Origin: Prorocentrum cordatum
Taxonomy: Eukaryota > Sar > Dinophyceae > Prorocentrales > Prorocentraceae
Direction: 5' to 3'
Length of the DNA stretch: 64,000 nt
Assembly: GCA_963575745.1 (NCBI GenBank)
Contig: CAUYUJ010009857.1
Span: 320,001 to 384,000, forward strand
The position numbers were made by a program, and so were the translations under genes. Each line of letters opens with the position of its first letter. The first letter of the stretch is position 1. Shown here piece after piece: positions 62,402 through 64,000 of this stretch. The notes below the pieces were generated by a model. It had not been told where the DNA came from, did no database searches, and was given only the letters and a program-made list of their open reading frames with translations.

Positions 62402-63163
62402 TCAATCCGCCATTCGCTTCGACCACCGTGGTGAGACAACGCCCAGGCAGCTTGCCACGGGCCGACGTCGCGGCCTGCCTGAGAAGTTTGAGCACGCTGC
62501 TGGGCGCACGCCCTTGCACCTGGTGGGCGTGCGAGCCCTGAGGCAAAGCTCCACTGGTCCAGAGTCTTTACGGAACCTGCTCCAGAGAAGCATGTTTCCC
62601 GATCCTGAAAGCATTAGCAGCTCTACGACTAGCCGCCTTGATGCGAAGACTGAATTCGGCAACCGACCGAAACCTGCCAGCGCTAACGTCAGCGCCCAAA
62701 TCGACCCCAGTCCTGGCAACAGTGGCAGGGGCACCCTGTTTTTTGAGCTGACCGCTAACACGAATATATTAGATGAGGAGGACATCATGACAGTCTTACT
62801 CGAGATCGCAAAACGACCTTTGAACACCTTCTCTTTGAGCGCCAGCGAGGATTGCAGGACGCCTTCCTCCGCCAAGGCCTCCGTGCCCTCAACACGAAGA
62901 ACCGTGCCGTCTATGAACGTCGACACAGATGCAACAACCGTTTTCTTATGTGCAGCTTCCAAAGCAGGATGCAGGAACAGTTTTGCCAGTCCGACTCCAT
63001 GCGGAGATCCCTTCACCAAGGATTGGGTTGGCCAACTGGCCTCTGAGACCCCTTGCTGACCTCGAAGCCTACGGGGTGCAGCGCAAAGTTGGATCTCCAA
63101 AATCATAACGATAACAGGAAACTGCAACTGCGAAGCGGCGCGGCCTAACAGGACCCAGGACAC
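62402..63163 (-). pseudogene. RT palm and thumb region
   Basis: Starts with SWVLLGRAASQLQFPV, which continues motif A, then GSPHGVGLAKLFLHPALEAA (motif B region) and VASVSTFIDGTVLRVEG. FIDG at residues 83-86 (about 62906-62917) stands where the RT family has (F/Y)xDD, so one catalytic Asp is lost. The following SSLALKEKVFKGRFAIS matches the post-catalytic region. No domain start codon is implied; this is an internal segment. Confidence 0.72.
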
Positions 63164-63659
63164 GCTGTCGTAAGGTTTTCTTAATCCCAGCGCAGGGTGG
63201 CGGCCGTGAATCCAAGACTCGCTGCTGCTTCGTCAAGCGGTGACCGCAGCCGGGATGCCTGCAACGCAGAGCTGCCCGCGATAGCGGTGCCCCAGAAATC
63301 TCCCAGGCCCTGTGACCACTGAGGTGTAAGACCATGCCGCATCCTGCACCAAATCTTGGTGGTCTCGGGTAGAGGCCGATGATCCTATCACCTCCTCGGG
63401 GTTTCGGCAGCAACGCGCCTAGCGAGGAAATCAGTTGAGAGGGCCACGCATTCTCTTTCTCGATGGATCCGTAAACCCGTCCACCCTCCTGGCCTTGACA
63501 GGGAGCGACCTGGTGACGGCCTGAAGTTGCTCCACGTATAACTCTGGAATACCTTGCACCAGACAGAGCTGCCCTGCCCAGTTCGCCGACGATAGGAGGG
63601 ATGTTTTGGAACGGATCTACTGGGTCGGTCCAATGTCCAAAGCTTGGACCAAACCTCAC
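63069..63659 (-). pseudogene. RT N-terminal and fingers region
   Basis: The frame contains IPPIVGELGRAAL and then WPSQLISSLGALLPKPRGGD followed by RIIGL, the fingers block of a LINE reverse transcriptase (LLPKPxGGxRPIxL type). Downstream near 63175-63200 motif A can be traced as W-D, a stop codon (TAA where TAT is expected), then EKPYDSV after a one-base deletion. The catalytic Asp is present but the frame is broken. Confidence 0.72.
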
Positions 63660-64000
63660 TACGTTTCTCTTGCTGTTTAAAAGAGGTCGCTCACCGTCCC
63701 TTCTGGTGAAACAACCTCATTCACCCTAACAGCAGAGTCACGAATCATGCTATGCAGCAAACCCGATTGTTTTTCCACTGCTCGAGGGCCCATTTGACGA
63801 ACGCCTTCCGGCGGCTGGTGAGCGTCCTGCCTTGAGCTCTGCCACGCAACCCTAGCTGTTAAGAACAGAACTCGCTTAGTTCTTCATCCGAGGAAGCCGG
63901 CAAGGCATCGACCCCAATCCAGCCAGCGAAGTCGAGGTCACCCTAACCTTTGCTGGCATACTCATCAGCATTAAAACCCGACGCTTCCTGGATGTTGCAA

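Larger units (their letters stand above)
60480..64000 (-). mobile_element. LINE-like non-LTR retrotransposon, decayed, minus strand, runs off window
   Basis: Reading from 64000 down: an N-terminal region, RT fingers and palm, thumb, a Cys-His motif, RNase H, and C-terminal Cys-rich motifs. The sequence type differs from the plus-strand LINE at 48.3-54 kb (different RT and RNase H motifs and an extra C-terminal zinc-finger-like tail), so this is a separate family. The start lies beyond the window edge. Confidence 0.82.

Overview
This window is nuclear DNA of a dinoflagellate. The strongest marker is a complete 22-nt dinoflagellate spliced-leader sequence at 48349-48370. It is supported by many 35-residue pentatricopeptide (PPR) repeats of the 'NAGISACEKG...QWQRALALL' type that are abundant in dinoflagellate gene models, by three decayed non-LTR retrotransposons, by a very GC-rich base composition, and by an extreme density of micro- and minisatellites. 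I cannot name the genus. No rRNA, tRNA, CRISPR array or bacterial-type operon was recognised, and very little of the 64 kb looks like intact protein-coding sequence.

Layout. Positions 1-7.3 kb and 24-31.3 kb are two related blocks of degenerate GGCCCAAGACGG arrays with a 10-11 bp unit, broken by AT-rich linkers. Modules of 1.3-3.1 kb inside them each start with a short hairpin tag (stem CGTGGAC/GTCCACG followed by GGTCAGCCCTAGTC). Positions 7.3-15 kb hold a 5-repeat PPR tract, two related minisatellites (90-bp and 78-bp units) and a 2-repeat PPR tract. Positions 15-24 kb hold tag-led duplications, four copies of a nested inverted-repeat element, a 53-bp minisatellite of about 35 copies, and purine/pyrimidine tracts. 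Positions 31-36.3 kb are tandemly amplified tag + PPR + intron-like modules. Positions 36.5-42.5 kb are a GC-rich block with a 33-bp minisatellite and recurring small hairpins. Positions 43.7-47.8 kb return to PPR tracts around a roughly 0.9-kb GAT/GCT/GAG microsatellite. Positions 48.35-54 kb hold a near full-length LINE-like element that starts exactly with the spliced leader. Positions 54.4-55.1 kb hold an RNase H fragment of a second element. Positions 55.2-57.3 kb hold GA and CAT microsatellites and a long decaying PPR tract. Positions 59.5-59.7 kb hold a striking foldback sequence. Positions 60.5-64 kb hold a third LINE-like element on the minus strand that runs off the window.

How the parts relate. 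Every PPR tract is on the plus strand and most are entered through the hairpin tag at the same PPR codon. This fits either a unidirectional cluster of PPR genes or one very long gene whose introns carry the satellite-like arrays. The retroelements show that mRNA-derived sequence, including spliced leader, has been copied back into this locus. Long open frames in the arrays exist on both strands because the repeat units contain no stop codon in any frame; I treat them as compositional artefacts, not genes.
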